A DNA stretch of 64,000 nucleotides, taken from assembly GCF_019968605.1 (NCBI RefSeq), contig NZ_CP082966.1, positions 917,001 through 981,000 of the forward strand. The letters run 5' to 3'. The notes below the pieces were generated by a model that worked only from the letters and a program-made list of their open reading frames with translations, did not search any database and was not told the origin of the DNA. The translations under genes and the position numbers were made by a program. The stretch comes from Polaribacter litorisediminis. GTDB lineage: Bacteria; Bacteroidota; Bacteroidia; Flavobacteriales; Flavobacteriaceae. Positions 27,429-36,642 of the stretch are shown piece after piece. The stretch's first letter is position 1. Every line of letters starts with the position of its first letter.

Positions 27429-30400
27429 ATGTTTTTAACTATTTTTAAACAAGAATTAAAATACTGGTTTCACAAACCTGTTTTTTACATTTATATTGCC
27501 ATATTTTTATTGATTTCATTTTTTTTAGCGGCAACATCTGCGGGTATTTGGGACGGAATTATTGGCACAACAGGTTCTTCTAGAATTGTAAATTCGCCTA
27601 TTGGCGTTGTTGGTTTGTTTAATAGCTTAACTATTTTGGTGTTTTTCTTATTTCCATCAATAATTGGTGTCTCAATTTACAGAGATTTTAAAAGTGAAAT
27701 GCACACCATTTTATATTCCTATCCTTTTACAAAAACCAATTATTTATTTGCTAAATTTTTTAGTGGTGTTGCTGTAGTTTCTATGGTTGTTTTAGTGATC
27801 GCTGTGGGAATGATCATCGGTTTTAGATTTCCAGGAACCAATTCAGAAATTGTAGGTGATTTTAATATCATGACTTACCTACAAACCTATTTCGTTTATA
27901 TTTTACCAAACGTCTTATTTTTTGGAGCCGTTGTTTTTGCCGTAGTTACATTTTCAAGAAATATAGCTGCAGGTTTTATTACGGTGATTATTTTATTTTT
28001 TGCGCAAGGAGCTGTTGCCACTATTTTTTCAGACCCAGAGCAAGCAAAGTTGTTGGCAATATTAGATCCTTTTGGTTCTTCAGCATCTTCATATTACACG
28101 AAATATTGGACGGTTTCTGAACAAAACGAATTGCAAATACCTATTAAAGAGCTTATTATTTACAACAGGTTGGTATGGCTGGCTATTTCCTCATTAATTT
28201 TTGGCTTGGTATATAAATATTTTAAATTCGGTCAGAATGCGATTTCTATTTCTTTTAGAAAATCGAAAGGAGAACGAGTTACCAAAAGGAATTTTAGCGG
28301 AATTACTAGAATTACCTTACCAAAAGTAACACATAATTACTCTTTTTTACAGAATTTAAAAACGATGTGGAAATTATCGAACATCGATTTTAAATTTATT
28401 TTTAAGAGCTTACCTTTTATCAGTATTCTAGTAGTCGGTATCTTACTTTTAGTAGGAGCCTTATTTACGGTTGGTGAAATTTCGGGAACTAAAACACTTC
28501 CTGTAACATGGTTAATGCTGCTTGGTGGAAATGTTTTTAGTAGTTTGATCATTAATTTATGTACTTTTTTATACGCAGGAATTTTAGTAGAAAGGGCTAA
28601 CACTGCTAAAATGAATTATTTAATAGATAGTACACCCATACCAAATTGGACTTTACTGTTCTCTAAACTAATTGCTTTGTTAAAAATGCAAATTATTTTA
28701 TTAACAGTTATTATGGTTGCTGGTATGTCGTTTCAGGCATATAACGGATATTACGATTTTGAAATCGGTCATTATTTAAAAGAATTGTATGGTTTAAAAT
28801 TCTTGAACTATTTAATTTGGGCATTTTTGGCAATTTTTATTCAAACCTTGGTTAAAAATCAATATTTAGGATTTTTTATTTTATTGCTAATAACCATCGT
28901 AACACCATTATTATCATTTATAGGTATCGAATTAGATGTTTTTAAATACAACCAAGGATCAGGTTATAGCTATACCGATATGAATGGCTACGGTTCTGCT
29001 TTGTCAAGGTATTTGTGGTATAAAATCTACTGGGTTTTAGGAGGAACGGTGTTGTTAATTTTAAGTATTGTAATGTGGGTTAGAGGTTTGCCAAATTCTT
29101 TTGCAGAGCGAATTTCTATAGCAAAACAGCGTTTTACAAAACCTAAAATAGTTAGTTTAGGCGTTATTCTTGCAGCCTTTTTAACTTTAGGAGTTACTAT
29201 TTATTTAGAAACAAAATCTGATAATGAGTTTTCGTCTTCTAAACAAGCCGAATTAAATGCGGTGAAATGGGAAAAAAACTATAAAAAATACGAAACCTAT
29301 AAACAACCAAGAATTGTTGCTGTAAATGCAGATGTGCATCTTTATCCGAAGAAAAAAACCTACAAAGCGAGCGCAATTTACACAATGGTCAATAAAACAG
29401 ACGAAGCTATTGATAGTATTTTCTTAAATCATAATTCACTAGAAAATACCTTTGAGTTTAATAAATCAAATACAATAGTTTTAGAAGATACTATACTTAA
29501 TTTTGATATTTATAAGTTTGATAAAAAAATTCTGCCAGGAGATACTTTGCAACTTACTATTCATGTAAAAAGTGATGAAAATACTACATTTCAGCGTAAA
29601 TCTCCCATTATAGAAAACGGCACATTTATTAGAAACTCGTCTATGTTTCCTAATTTAGGATATGTAGCTAGAGGAGAATTAACAGATAATAAGACGCGTA
29701 AAAAATACGACTTACCTCCAAATAATTTACGTCCACATCCATCAGATTCTACTGCTTTAGGAAACACTTATATTTCAAAAGATTCAGATTGGATTGATTT
29801 TGAAGCGACCGTATCTACCTCTAAAGACCAAATTGCAATTGCACCTGGATATTTGCAAAAAGAATGGATGGAAGATGATCGTAAATATTTCCATTATAAA
29901 ATGGATAGTAAAATTTTAAACTTTTACGCCTTCAATTCTGCCAGATATGAAGTTAAAAAAGAACTATGGAATGGTATTAGTTTAGAAATTTACTACCATA
30001 AACCTCATCACTATAATTTAGATAGAATGATGAAAGGTATGAAAGCTTCTTTGACTTATAGTGCAAAGAATTTTAGCCCTTATCAGCATCGACAATTAAG
30101 AATTGTAGAGTTTCCAAGTGGCAGTTTTGCACAGGCTTTTGCCAATACAATTCCGTTTGCTGGAGATGCCGGTTTTATAGCAGATGTAGATGATGAAAAT
30201 GATGAAGGCGTAGATTATCCTTTTGCAATTACGGTGCATGAAGTGGCACATCAATGGTGGGCGCATCAAGTAATTGGCGCAGATGTTTTGGGTGCAACCA
30301 TGTTATCTGAAAGTATGTCTGAATATGTTGCTTTAAAAGTGTTAGAGCATCAAAATGGAAAAGCAAAAATGCGTACTTTTCTAAAGAAAGCTTTAGATGG

Positions 30401-31079
30401 TTATTTGATGCAGCGAACGTTTGAATCTAAAAGAGAAAAACCCCTGATGTTCAATGATGGGCAAGGGTACATTCATTATCAAAAAGGATCTTTAGTGATG
30501 TATGCCATAAGCGATTATATTGGCGAAGAAAAGTTAAATGGTGCTTTTAAAAAATACGTGGAAAAAGTACAGTTCCAAGAACCACCGTATACAACATCCA
30601 TAGAAATGGTGGATTATATAAAAGAAGTTACGCCAGATTCTTTGCAGTATGTGATTAAAGACATGTTTGAAACCATTACCTTGTATAAAAATAGAATTGT
30701 AGAAGCTAAAAGCACCAAATTAGAGAACGGAAAATACCAAGTAGATATTGAGTTTGAAGTTTCTAAATATAGAAATGACGAAAAAGGTAAAAAGTATTAC
30801 GGTGAAAAAGTAGGTGATACCTTATCTTATAAAACAGATAAGATGAAAAACCCAATTTTATCTGTTCCTTTAGCGGACTATATTGATATTGGTATTTTCG
30901 GTGTAGAGGAAGTTGATGGTGAAAAAAAGGAAATAGAATTATTTTTGAAGAAATATAAAATAACTGAAATCCACAATAAAATTACCCTTATTGTTGATCA
31001 AAAACCAATAGAAGTAGGGGTAGATCCTTATAATAAATTAATTGATACACAATCTGAAGATAATAGAAGAAAGTTATAA
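27429..31079 (+). CDS. ABC transporter permease fused to an M1-family metallopeptidase domain
   Basis: This 1216-residue protein has an ABC-2-type permease with about 12 membrane segments in residues 1-590. Residues 600-1216 form an extracytoplasmic M1 aminopeptidase-like region. The zinc motif is HEVAHQWW (H937, E938, H941), with glutamates in LSESMSEY just after as third-ligand candidates. The spacing to the first of these is one residue longer than the classical HEXXH-x18-E. Such permease/M1 fusions are recurrent in Bacteroidetes, but their substrate is unknown. Coupling of peptide cleavage to transport is inferred. Confidence 0.88.
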   Translation: MFLTIFKQELKYWFHKPVFYIYIAIFLLISFFLAATSAGIWDGIIGTTGSSRIVNSPIGVVGLFNSLTILVFFLFPSIIGVSIYRDFKSEMHTILYSYPFTKTNYLFAKFFSGVAVVSMVVLVIAVGMIIGFRFPGTNSEIVGDFNIMTYLQTYFVYILPNVLFFGAVVFAVVTFSRNIAAGFITVIILFFAQGAVATIFSDPEQAKLLAILDPFGSSASSYYTKYWTVSEQNELQIPIKELIIYNRLVWLAISSLIFGLVYKYFKFGQNAISISFRKSKGERVTKRNFSGITRITLPKVTHNYSFLQNLKTMWKLSNIDFKFIFKSLPFISILVVGILLLVGALFTVGEISGTKTLPVTWLMLLGGNVFSSLIINLCTFLYAGILVERANTAKMNYLIDSTPIPNWTLLFSKLIALLKMQIILLTVIMVAGMSFQAYNGYYDFEIGHYLKELYGLKFLNYLIWAFLAIFIQTLVKNQYLGFFILLLITIVTPLLSFIGIELDVFKYNQGSGYSYTDMNGYGSALSRYLWYKIYWVLGGTVLLILSIVMWVRGLPNSFAERISIAKQRFTKPKIVSLGVILAAFLTLGVTIYLETKSDNEFSSSKQAELNAVKWEKNYKKYETYKQPRIVAVNADVHLYPKKKTYKASAIYTMVNKTDEAIDSIFLNHNSLENTFEFNKSNTIVLEDTILNFDIYKFDKKILPGDTLQLTIHVKSDENTTFQRKSPIIENGTFIRNSSMFPNLGYVARGELTDNKTRKKYDLPPNNLRPHPSDSTALGNTYISKDSDWIDFEATVSTSKDQIAIAPGYLQKEWMEDDRKYFHYKMDSKILNFYAFNSARYEVKKELWNGISLEIYYHKPHHYNLDRMMKGMKASLTYSAKNFSPYQHRQLRIVEFPSGSFAQAFANTIPFAGDAGFIADVDDENDEGVDYPFAITVHEVAHQWWAHQVIGADVLGATMLSESMSEYVALKVLEHQNGKAKMRTFLKKALDGYLMQRTFESKREKPLMFNDGQGYIHYQKGSLVMYAISDYIGEEKLNGAFKKYVEKVQFQEPPYTTSIEMVDYIKEVTPDSLQYVIKDMFETITLYKNRIVEAKSTKLENGKYQVDIEFEVSKYRNDEKGKKYYGEKVGDTLSYKTDKMKNPILSVPLADYIDIGIFGVEEVDGEKKEIELFLKKYKITEIHNKITLIVDQKPIEVGVDPYNKLIDTQSEDNRRKL

Positions 31080-31249
31080 TTGAAGTTAAAATGGGAGTAA
31101 AAGAATTACTTCCATTAAAAAGTAAATTTTAATTTCTGATGGTAATTTTAGCGATGCCAGAAGAATTTAAGTCAATTTATTGGATAGAAGTAGATTAAAA
31201 TAAATAGTAGCATTTTTGTAGATGTTAAAAGGAATTAAAAATTACTAGC

Positions 31250-31756
31250 TTGAAAAAATCTTTTATTAAAAAGCGATTTCATAAATTACTGCTAGAAAAT
31301 GAGCAGAATAGGGTAGTCTCTAATGATGAGGTTTTTACGGTAGCAATACTTATACCTGTTGAGCTTTCTAAAATCATACATATTCAGGAGGAAGCAGAAA
31401 AAATATTAGATATCGGCAATATGAGAACTTATCGGTATCGACCTTTTAGTAAAAATCAGGTTCGTTCCTATAAATACTATACAGAAAAAGATTTTAATTG
31501 GAAAGGAGAACCTAAAAAAGGCCCTTTTAAAGATTTTATAGAGGAACCTTTTGATTTGTTAATCGGGTATTTTAATAAAAATAATTTGTATTTAGAAAAT
31601 GCGGTTTTAAGGTCAAAGGCTAAATTTAAAGTGGGTTTTGCAAAAGTAAATCAGGGTTTATATGATTTAGAAATTGCAGAATCTCCGAATAAAGTAGAGA
31701 GTTTTCTTTCAGAATTAAAAAAATACTTACTGGTTTTACAAAAACTGAAAAATTAA
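31250..31756 (+). CDS. DUF6913-like protein, TTG start
   Basis: This 168-residue soluble protein resembles the flavobacterial DUF6913 family (RTYRYRPFSKNQVRSY; EEPFDLLIGYF). The start codon is TTG at 31250, giving MKKSFIKKRFHKLLL. No ATG lies earlier in the frame. It precedes dapA by 102 bases, an arrangement seen in related genomes. Function unknown; no catalytic motif is visible. Confidence 0.72.
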   Translation: MKKSFIKKRFHKLLLENEQNRVVSNDEVFTVAILIPVELSKIIHIQEEAEKILDIGNMRTYRYRPFSKNQVRSYKYYTEKDFNWKGEPKKGPFKDFIEEPFDLLIGYFNKNNLYLENAVLRSKAKFKVGFAKVNQGLYDLEIAESPNKVESFLSELKKYLLVLQKLKN

Positions 31757-31826
31757 ACTTCCTATAAAAATTTGTGTATTCTTAATGAGAAGTCAATTTT
31801 TAATTAAGGATTCAATTTGATTATTG

Positions 31827-31834
31827 TAATTTTG
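31827..31834 (+). promoter_or_regulatory. -7 promoter element of dapA
   Basis: TAATTTTG matches TAnnTTTG 24 bases before the dapA ATG at 31859. No good -33 box is seen. Confidence 0.45.
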
Positions 31835-31858
31835 ACTTTCTAAAAAATTAAAAAAATA

Positions 31859-32734
31859 ATGCAAAAATTTATTGGTACAGGCGTTGCTTTAATAACTCCG
31901 TTTAAAAATGATTTAACGGTAGATGTTGATGCACTTATAAAATTGGTAAACTTCAATATAGAAAATGGTACTAATTATTTAGTAATCAACGGTACAACAG
32001 GTGAAAGCGGTACTATTTCTAAAGAAGAAAAACAACTAATTATCGATATTATTGTACAAACAAATAACAAACGTTTACCTTTAGTTTTGGGTATTGGAGG
32101 TAACAATACCTTAGAAGTTGTGAAAGAGTTACAAACGAGAGATGTATCTGAAATAGATGGAATTTTATCAGTTGCTCCGTATTATTGTAAGCCAACCCAA
32201 GAAGGTTTTTATCAACATTACAAAGCCATCGCAGAAGCAACAACCTTGCCCATAATTTTATACAATGTTCCTGGAAGAACTGCTAAAAATATGGAGCCAG
32301 CAACTACGTTGCGATTGGCAAAAGATTTTAAAAATATTGTGGCTATCAAAGAAGCAGGAAATAATCAGCAACAATATTATACTTTATTAAAGGACAAACC
32401 TGATGATTTTTTAATTATCTCTGGAGATGATGATTTGGCTTTAGGAGTTACTTTGGCGGGTGGTTCTGGAGTTATTTCGGTTATTGGACAAGCTTTTCCT
32501 AAAGAGTTTTCTAAAATGATTCAACTTGGTTTAGACGGTAAAAATAGAGAAGCGTATCAAATTCATTATAAAATGATGGATGTTATTGATTATATTTTTG
32601 AAGAAAATAACCCTGCCGGAATCAAAACTGTTTTACAAGAATTGGGCATTTGTAAAAATGATGTGCGTTTGCCTTTGGTAAAAGCAAGTGCTGAATTAGA
32701 GACAAAAATAAGGAAGTTTGTTTCAGATTTTTAA
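31859..32734 (+). CDS. dapA: 4-hydroxy-tetrahydrodipicolinate synthase
   Basis: This 291-residue TIM-barrel aldolase condenses pyruvate with aspartate semialdehyde in the lysine/diaminopimelate pathway. It shows NGTTGESGT (T46/T47), the catalytic tyrosine in LYNVPGRT (Y135) and the Schiff-base lysine in VAIKEAGN (K164). Length and motifs are standard. It acts in the cytoplasm and feeds peptidoglycan synthesis. Confidence 0.96.
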   Translation: MQKFIGTGVALITPFKNDLTVDVDALIKLVNFNIENGTNYLVINGTTGESGTISKEEKQLIIDIIVQTNNKRLPLVLGIGGNNTLEVVKELQTRDVSEIDGILSVAPYYCKPTQEGFYQHYKAIAEATTLPIILYNVPGRTAKNMEPATTLRLAKDFKNIVAIKEAGNNQQQYYTLLKDKPDDFLIISGDDDLALGVTLAGGSGVISVIGQAFPKEFSKMIQLGLDGKNREAYQIHYKMMDVIDYIFEENNPAGIKTVLQELGICKNDVRLPLVKASAELETKIRKFVSDF

Positions 32735-33155
32735 AAGAAGCATTAAAAATGATTCATCAGAGATTGCAAACCAAAATGAATCTTAACAAACTTTTAGGTT
32801 CAATTTAGCATCTTTTTAAGTCTTTTTTGTTGATTATTGCGACGCACATTTTAGTGTTGTTTAAATCGTTTTAAGGATCATATCATTTTAAGAAGGTACT
32901 ATTTTAGTAAATCGTTTCTTTTTCCCTTACTTTTTATTAAAAAAAAATACCTTGAGGAATGCCATGTTAATTCTTTTTAAGTTCAATGAATCAAAAAATA
33001 ATTTGATGTAGTCACAAGACATTATCAACCTAAAATGGTCTCAGGAAGTTTTTAAAAATGCGCATGCTCTTAAAGGATTTGGAACAAATTGAAAAGATTT
33101 ATTTTGAGAAAAACAAATTCTTTTATTATCCATAATTAATTACTAATTTTGCCCG
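32735..33155. other. 421-base intergenic region, no gene recognised
   Basis: No open frame longer than about 20 codons with a protein-like sequence was found on either strand, and there is no tRNA fold or strong hairpin terminator. The final 12 bases contain a TAATTTTG promoter box for bamD. It is the longest non-coding stretch in the window and could hide a small RNA or a decayed gene. Confidence 0.6.
33144..33151 (+). promoter_or_regulatory. -7 promoter element of bamD
   Basis: TAATTTTG lies four bases before the first ATG (33156) and 13 before the second (33165). Transcription would begin at about 33156-33160, so the second ATG (MKNLAFLLLFSLLLYSC) may be the true start. Confidence 0.5.
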
Positions 33156-34016
33156 ATGCAAAAAATGAAAAATTTAGCGTTCTTATTATTGTTCAGTTTA
33201 CTATTATATTCTTGTGGAGAATATCAAAAAGTGCTGAATAAAGGTACTGTTGAAGAGAAGTACAAGATGGCCGTAAAATTGTATGAAACAAAAAAATACG
33301 CCAAAGCTTTGCGCCTGTTTGAGAAAATTACACCTGCTTATAAGGGGAAACCTCAAATGGAGCGTATTCAATTTATGGTAGCGCAATCTAATTTTAACGA
33401 AAAAAGTTACACCTTAGCGGGGTATTATTTTGATCGTTTTATGAAAAATTATCCGAAAAGTTCAAAAAATGAAGAAGCAGCATTTTTGTCGGCGTATAGT
33501 TATAAATTGGCATCGCCTGTTTTTAGTAAAGATCCAACGGATACAAAAAAAGCATTAGAAGCTTTTCAGAGTTTTATAAATATGTACCCTAATTCTGATA
33601 AAATTGAAGAAGCAAATCAGCATTATAAAGATCTGAGATATAAATTGCAGAAAAAATATTTTGAAATTGCAAAAGTATATTACACTACAGCAGAGTACGA
33701 TAGAAGAAATTATCAGGCGGCCATACAAGCTTTTGATAACTTATTATCAGACTATTTAGGTTCTGAATTTAAAGAAGAAGCTCTATACTATCGATTTAAA
33801 GCGGCTTATGATTTTGAATTAAAAAGTACGGATAGAAGAAAATCAGAAAGAATAAAGGTTGCCATTGAAGCGTATGACAAATTAAAAAGAAACTATCCTG
33901 AATCTAAATTCATGGAAGAATGTAATGAAATGTTAGAAGTGCTTCAAAAAGAAGAAATTAGATTGAATGAAATTATTGCCAAAAATAAGGAATTATTAAA
34001 AGAGGATTCTCAATAG
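33156..34016 (+). CDS. bamD: Outer membrane assembly lipoprotein BamD
   Basis: This 286-residue lipoprotein has a signal peptide ending in LLLYSC (C20 counted from the first ATG). TPR-like helical repeats follow: YKMAVKLYETKKYAKALRLF, QFMVAQSNFNEKSYTLAGYY and ALEAFQSFINMYPNSDKIEE. This is the BamD architecture of the BAM beta-barrel insertion complex on the inner face of the outer membrane. It starts the conserved flavobacterial run bamD-rpoZ-coaBC-porD-recN. A start at 33165 is equally possible. Confidence 0.92.
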   Translation: MQKMKNLAFLLLFSLLLYSCGEYQKVLNKGTVEEKYKMAVKLYETKKYAKALRLFEKITPAYKGKPQMERIQFMVAQSNFNEKSYTLAGYYFDRFMKNYPKSSKNEEAAFLSAYSYKLASPVFSKDPTDTKKALEAFQSFINMYPNSDKIEEANQHYKDLRYKLQKKYFEIAKVYYTTAEYDRRNYQAAIQAFDNLLSDYLGSEFKEEALYYRFKAAYDFELKSTDRRKSERIKVAIEAYDKLKRNYPESKFMEECNEMLEVLQKEEIRLNEIIAKNKELLKEDSQ

Positions 34017-34028
34017 AAATTACAAATT

Positions 34029-34349
34029 ATGGATTATAAAGATACAGAAGCAGCAATCAGTACAGTTACGTATAATAGGAATGAGATTGAAGCTCCCACT
34101 CAAAATATTTATGAGGCAATTTCAATTATTGCCAAAAGAGCTGATCAAATAAATGCTGATTTAAAAAAAGAATTGGTTGATAAATTAGATGAATTTGCGA
34201 CTTACAACGATAGTTTGGAAGAAGTTTTTGAAAATAAAGAACAAATAGAAGTATCTAAATTTTATGAGCGTTTACCAAAGCCAACGGCTATTGCTGTTAG
34301 CGAATGGTTAAATGGTAAAGTTTATTTTAGAAATCCAGAAACGGAATAA
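34029..34349 (+). CDS. rpoZ: RNA polymerase omega subunit, Bacteroidetes type
   Basis: This 106-residue protein has the omega-like helix NIYEAISIIAKRADQINADL at about 27-46, in the position between bamD and coaBC usual for Bacteroidetes. It is predicted to stabilise the beta' subunit. Its TAA shares one base with the ATG of coaBC (TAATG), which implies translational coupling. The C-terminal extension differs from proteobacterial omega, as is normal in this phylum. Confidence 0.88.
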   Translation: MDYKDTEAAISTVTYNRNEIEAPTQNIYEAISIIAKRADQINADLKKELVDKLDEFATYNDSLEEVFENKEQIEVSKFYERLPKPTAIAVSEWLNGKVYFRNPETE

Positions 34350-35557
34350 TGTCTGTTTTAAGTGGTAAAAAAATCCTTTTAGGCATTACTGCTGGAATTG
34401 CTGCATACAAAACGGCTAGTTTAGTTCGTTTATTTATAAAATTAGACGCAGAAGTCAAAGTAATTATGACGCCTGCGTCTAAAGATTTTATAACACCTCT
34501 TACACTTTCTACACTTTCTAAAAACCCAGTACATTCAACTTTTTATGACAAGGAAGAGGAGAATGAATTATGGAACAATCATGTAGATTTAGGTTTATGG
34601 GCAGATTATTTTTTAATTGCGCCAGCTACAGCCAATACACTTTCTAATATGGCAAATGGTACTTGTAATAATTTATTATTAGCTACCTACTTATCGGCAA
34701 AATGTCCTGTTTATTTTGCTCCAGCCATGGATTTAGATATGTACAAACATCCATCAACTAAAGAAAGTTTAACCAAATTACAATCTTTTAAAAATATATT
34801 AATTCCTGCAACTTCAGGCGAATTGGCAAGTGGTTTGGTTGGTGAAGGAAGAATGGCAGAACCCCAAGATATTGTATCCTTTATAGAAAGTGACATTATA
34901 TCAAAATTACCATTGCGCGGTAAAAAAGTATTAATCACTGCAGGGCCAACCTATGAAGCTATTGATCCTGTTCGTTTTATTGGCAATCATTCTTCAGGAA
35001 AAATGGGTTTTTCAATTGCAAATGTAGCGGCTAATTTAGGAGCAGAAGTCTATTTAATTTCAGGACCAAGTCAGCAACAAATAAAACATTCTTTTGTTCA
35101 TAGAATTGACGTGGTTTCAGCAGAGCAAATGTATACAGCGGCACATAAATATTTTAAAGATATAGATATCGCTATTTTAGCTGCGGCCGTGGCTGATTAT
35201 AAACCTAAAAATATTGCTGATCAGAAAATAAAAAAGAAGGATGCAACGTTAAGTATGGAGTTAGAACCCACAAAAGATATTTTGGCTTCTCTTGGACTCA
35301 TAAAGAAACATCAGTTTTTAGTGGGCTTCGCATTAGAAACGAATAATGAAATAGAAAATGCAAAAAGTAAAATTAAACGCAAAAATTTAGATGCCATTGT
35401 GTTGAATTCTTTACAGGATAAAGGAGCTGGTTTTGCGACAAACACAAATAAAATTACTTTTATAGATAAAGATTTTGAAGAAAAATCATTTGAATTGAAA
35501 TCTAAAATAGAGGTAGCAAAAGATATTCTCGACGAAATTCTACTTAAAATGATTTAA
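34349..35557 (+). CDS. coaBC: Bifunctional phosphopantothenoylcysteine synthetase/decarboxylase
   Basis: This 402-residue protein makes 4'-phosphopantetheine for coenzyme A. The N-terminal flavoprotein CoaC domain (about 1-185) has GITAGIAAYKTASLVR, IAPATANTLSNMANG and FAPAMDLDMY. The C-terminal CoaB domain (about 188-402) has LITAGPTYEAIDPVRFIGNHSSGKMG, split by the usual linker, and ILAAAVADYKP. It overlaps rpoZ by one base. Confidence 0.96.
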   Translation: MSVLSGKKILLGITAGIAAYKTASLVRLFIKLDAEVKVIMTPASKDFITPLTLSTLSKNPVHSTFYDKEEENELWNNHVDLGLWADYFLIAPATANTLSNMANGTCNNLLLATYLSAKCPVYFAPAMDLDMYKHPSTKESLTKLQSFKNILIPATSGELASGLVGEGRMAEPQDIVSFIESDIISKLPLRGKKVLITAGPTYEAIDPVRFIGNHSSGKMGFSIANVAANLGAEVYLISGPSQQQIKHSFVHRIDVVSAEQMYTAAHKYFKDIDIAILAAAVADYKPKNIADQKIKKKDATLSMELEPTKDILASLGLIKKHQFLVGFALETNNEIENAKSKIKRKNLDAIVLNSLQDKGAGFATNTNKITFIDKDFEEKSFELKSKIEVAKDILDEILLKMI

Positions 35558-35691
35558 ATATTTCTTGTCTCCTTTGGCATCATTACTGAAATAAGAATAT
35601 TTTTTGATGAAAGTAATAAATGCAGTTCTCGAGAGGTATATAGTTAAGTCTCTACTGGCTCAACTAAACAGAAAAATATAAAAAATATAAG

Positions 35692-36582
35692 ATGCGTACA
35701 CTTGTTTTTCTAGTTACATTTTTTTTAATAACCAACAATTTAAAATCTCAAGAAATCAATTGTTTGGTAAACGTAAATTTTGACCAAATTGCCGGTTCTA
35801 ATAGGCAAGTTTTTGAAACTTTAGAAACTGCTTTAACAGAATTTATCAACCAAAAAAAATGGACAAATAGAGTTGTACAAACAGAGGAACGAGTTGATTG
35901 TGTTATGAATATTATCATTACCTCTAGAGATAATAATACATTTACCGCAACTTTACAGGTGCAATCTACAAGACCTGTTTATGGTTCTAGTTATTCAACG
36001 CCAATTTTAAATTTAAAAGACAATGAGTTTAATTTTAAATACAACGAATTTGACCCTTTAATTTATAACAGAAACTCTTTTGATAGCAATTTAATTTCTA
36101 CCATTGCATTTTATGTATACACTATTTTAGGTGTAGATGCAGATACTTTTTCTAAATACGGAGGTGAAACCGAGCTAAAAGAAGCGCAAAATGTAATGTT
36201 ACAAGCGCAGCAGAGTGGTTTAGCTTCTTGGCAAAATGTGGTAGGCAAGCAAAATCGTTTTTTATTAATCGATAATTTATTAGCACCTAAATTAAAAGTT
36301 TTTAGAGATGCTTTGTATGATTATCATATAAAAGGATTAGATAATTTTGCCTCAAACAAAGAATATGGTAAGCAAGCTATCGAAAATAGTGTATTATCAA
36401 TTGGAAATATTTTTAATAAAACGGTTGGTAATTATTTAATAAGAATTTTTTTTGATGCCAAAGCAGATGAAATTGTGAATATTTATTCTGAGGGGCCTAG
36501 AACTAAAAATGTGAACCGGTTAACTACTGAATTAAGAAAAATATCTCCCAATAATAATTCTAAATGGAGAAATATTGAGTAG
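35692..36582 (+). CDS. porD: DUF4835 family protein, PorD-like
   Basis: This 296-residue secreted protein has a signal peptide (MRTLVFLVTFFLITNNLKSQ). It contains YNSFD-like and KYNEFDPLIYNRNSFDSNL segments typical of DUF4835, a Bacteroidetes family named PorD and associated with the type IX secretion system. Its place between coaBC and recN is conserved in flavobacteria. Assignment rests on family resemblance and position; a molecular function is not known to me. Confidence 0.78.
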   Translation: MRTLVFLVTFFLITNNLKSQEINCLVNVNFDQIAGSNRQVFETLETALTEFINQKKWTNRVVQTEERVDCVMNIIITSRDNNTFTATLQVQSTRPVYGSSYSTPILNLKDNEFNFKYNEFDPLIYNRNSFDSNLISTIAFYVYTILGVDADTFSKYGGETELKEAQNVMLQAQQSGLASWQNVVGKQNRFLLIDNLLAPKLKVFRDALYDYHIKGLDNFASNKEYGKQAIENSVLSIGNIFNKTVGNYLIRIFFDAKADEIVNIYSEGPRTKNVNRLTTELRKISPNNNSKWRNIE

Positions 36583-36642
36583 TGTTTTATTTTAATTTTC
36601 TGAATTTAATTCACTAATTTTATTTCTTAAAATATAGAAAGT

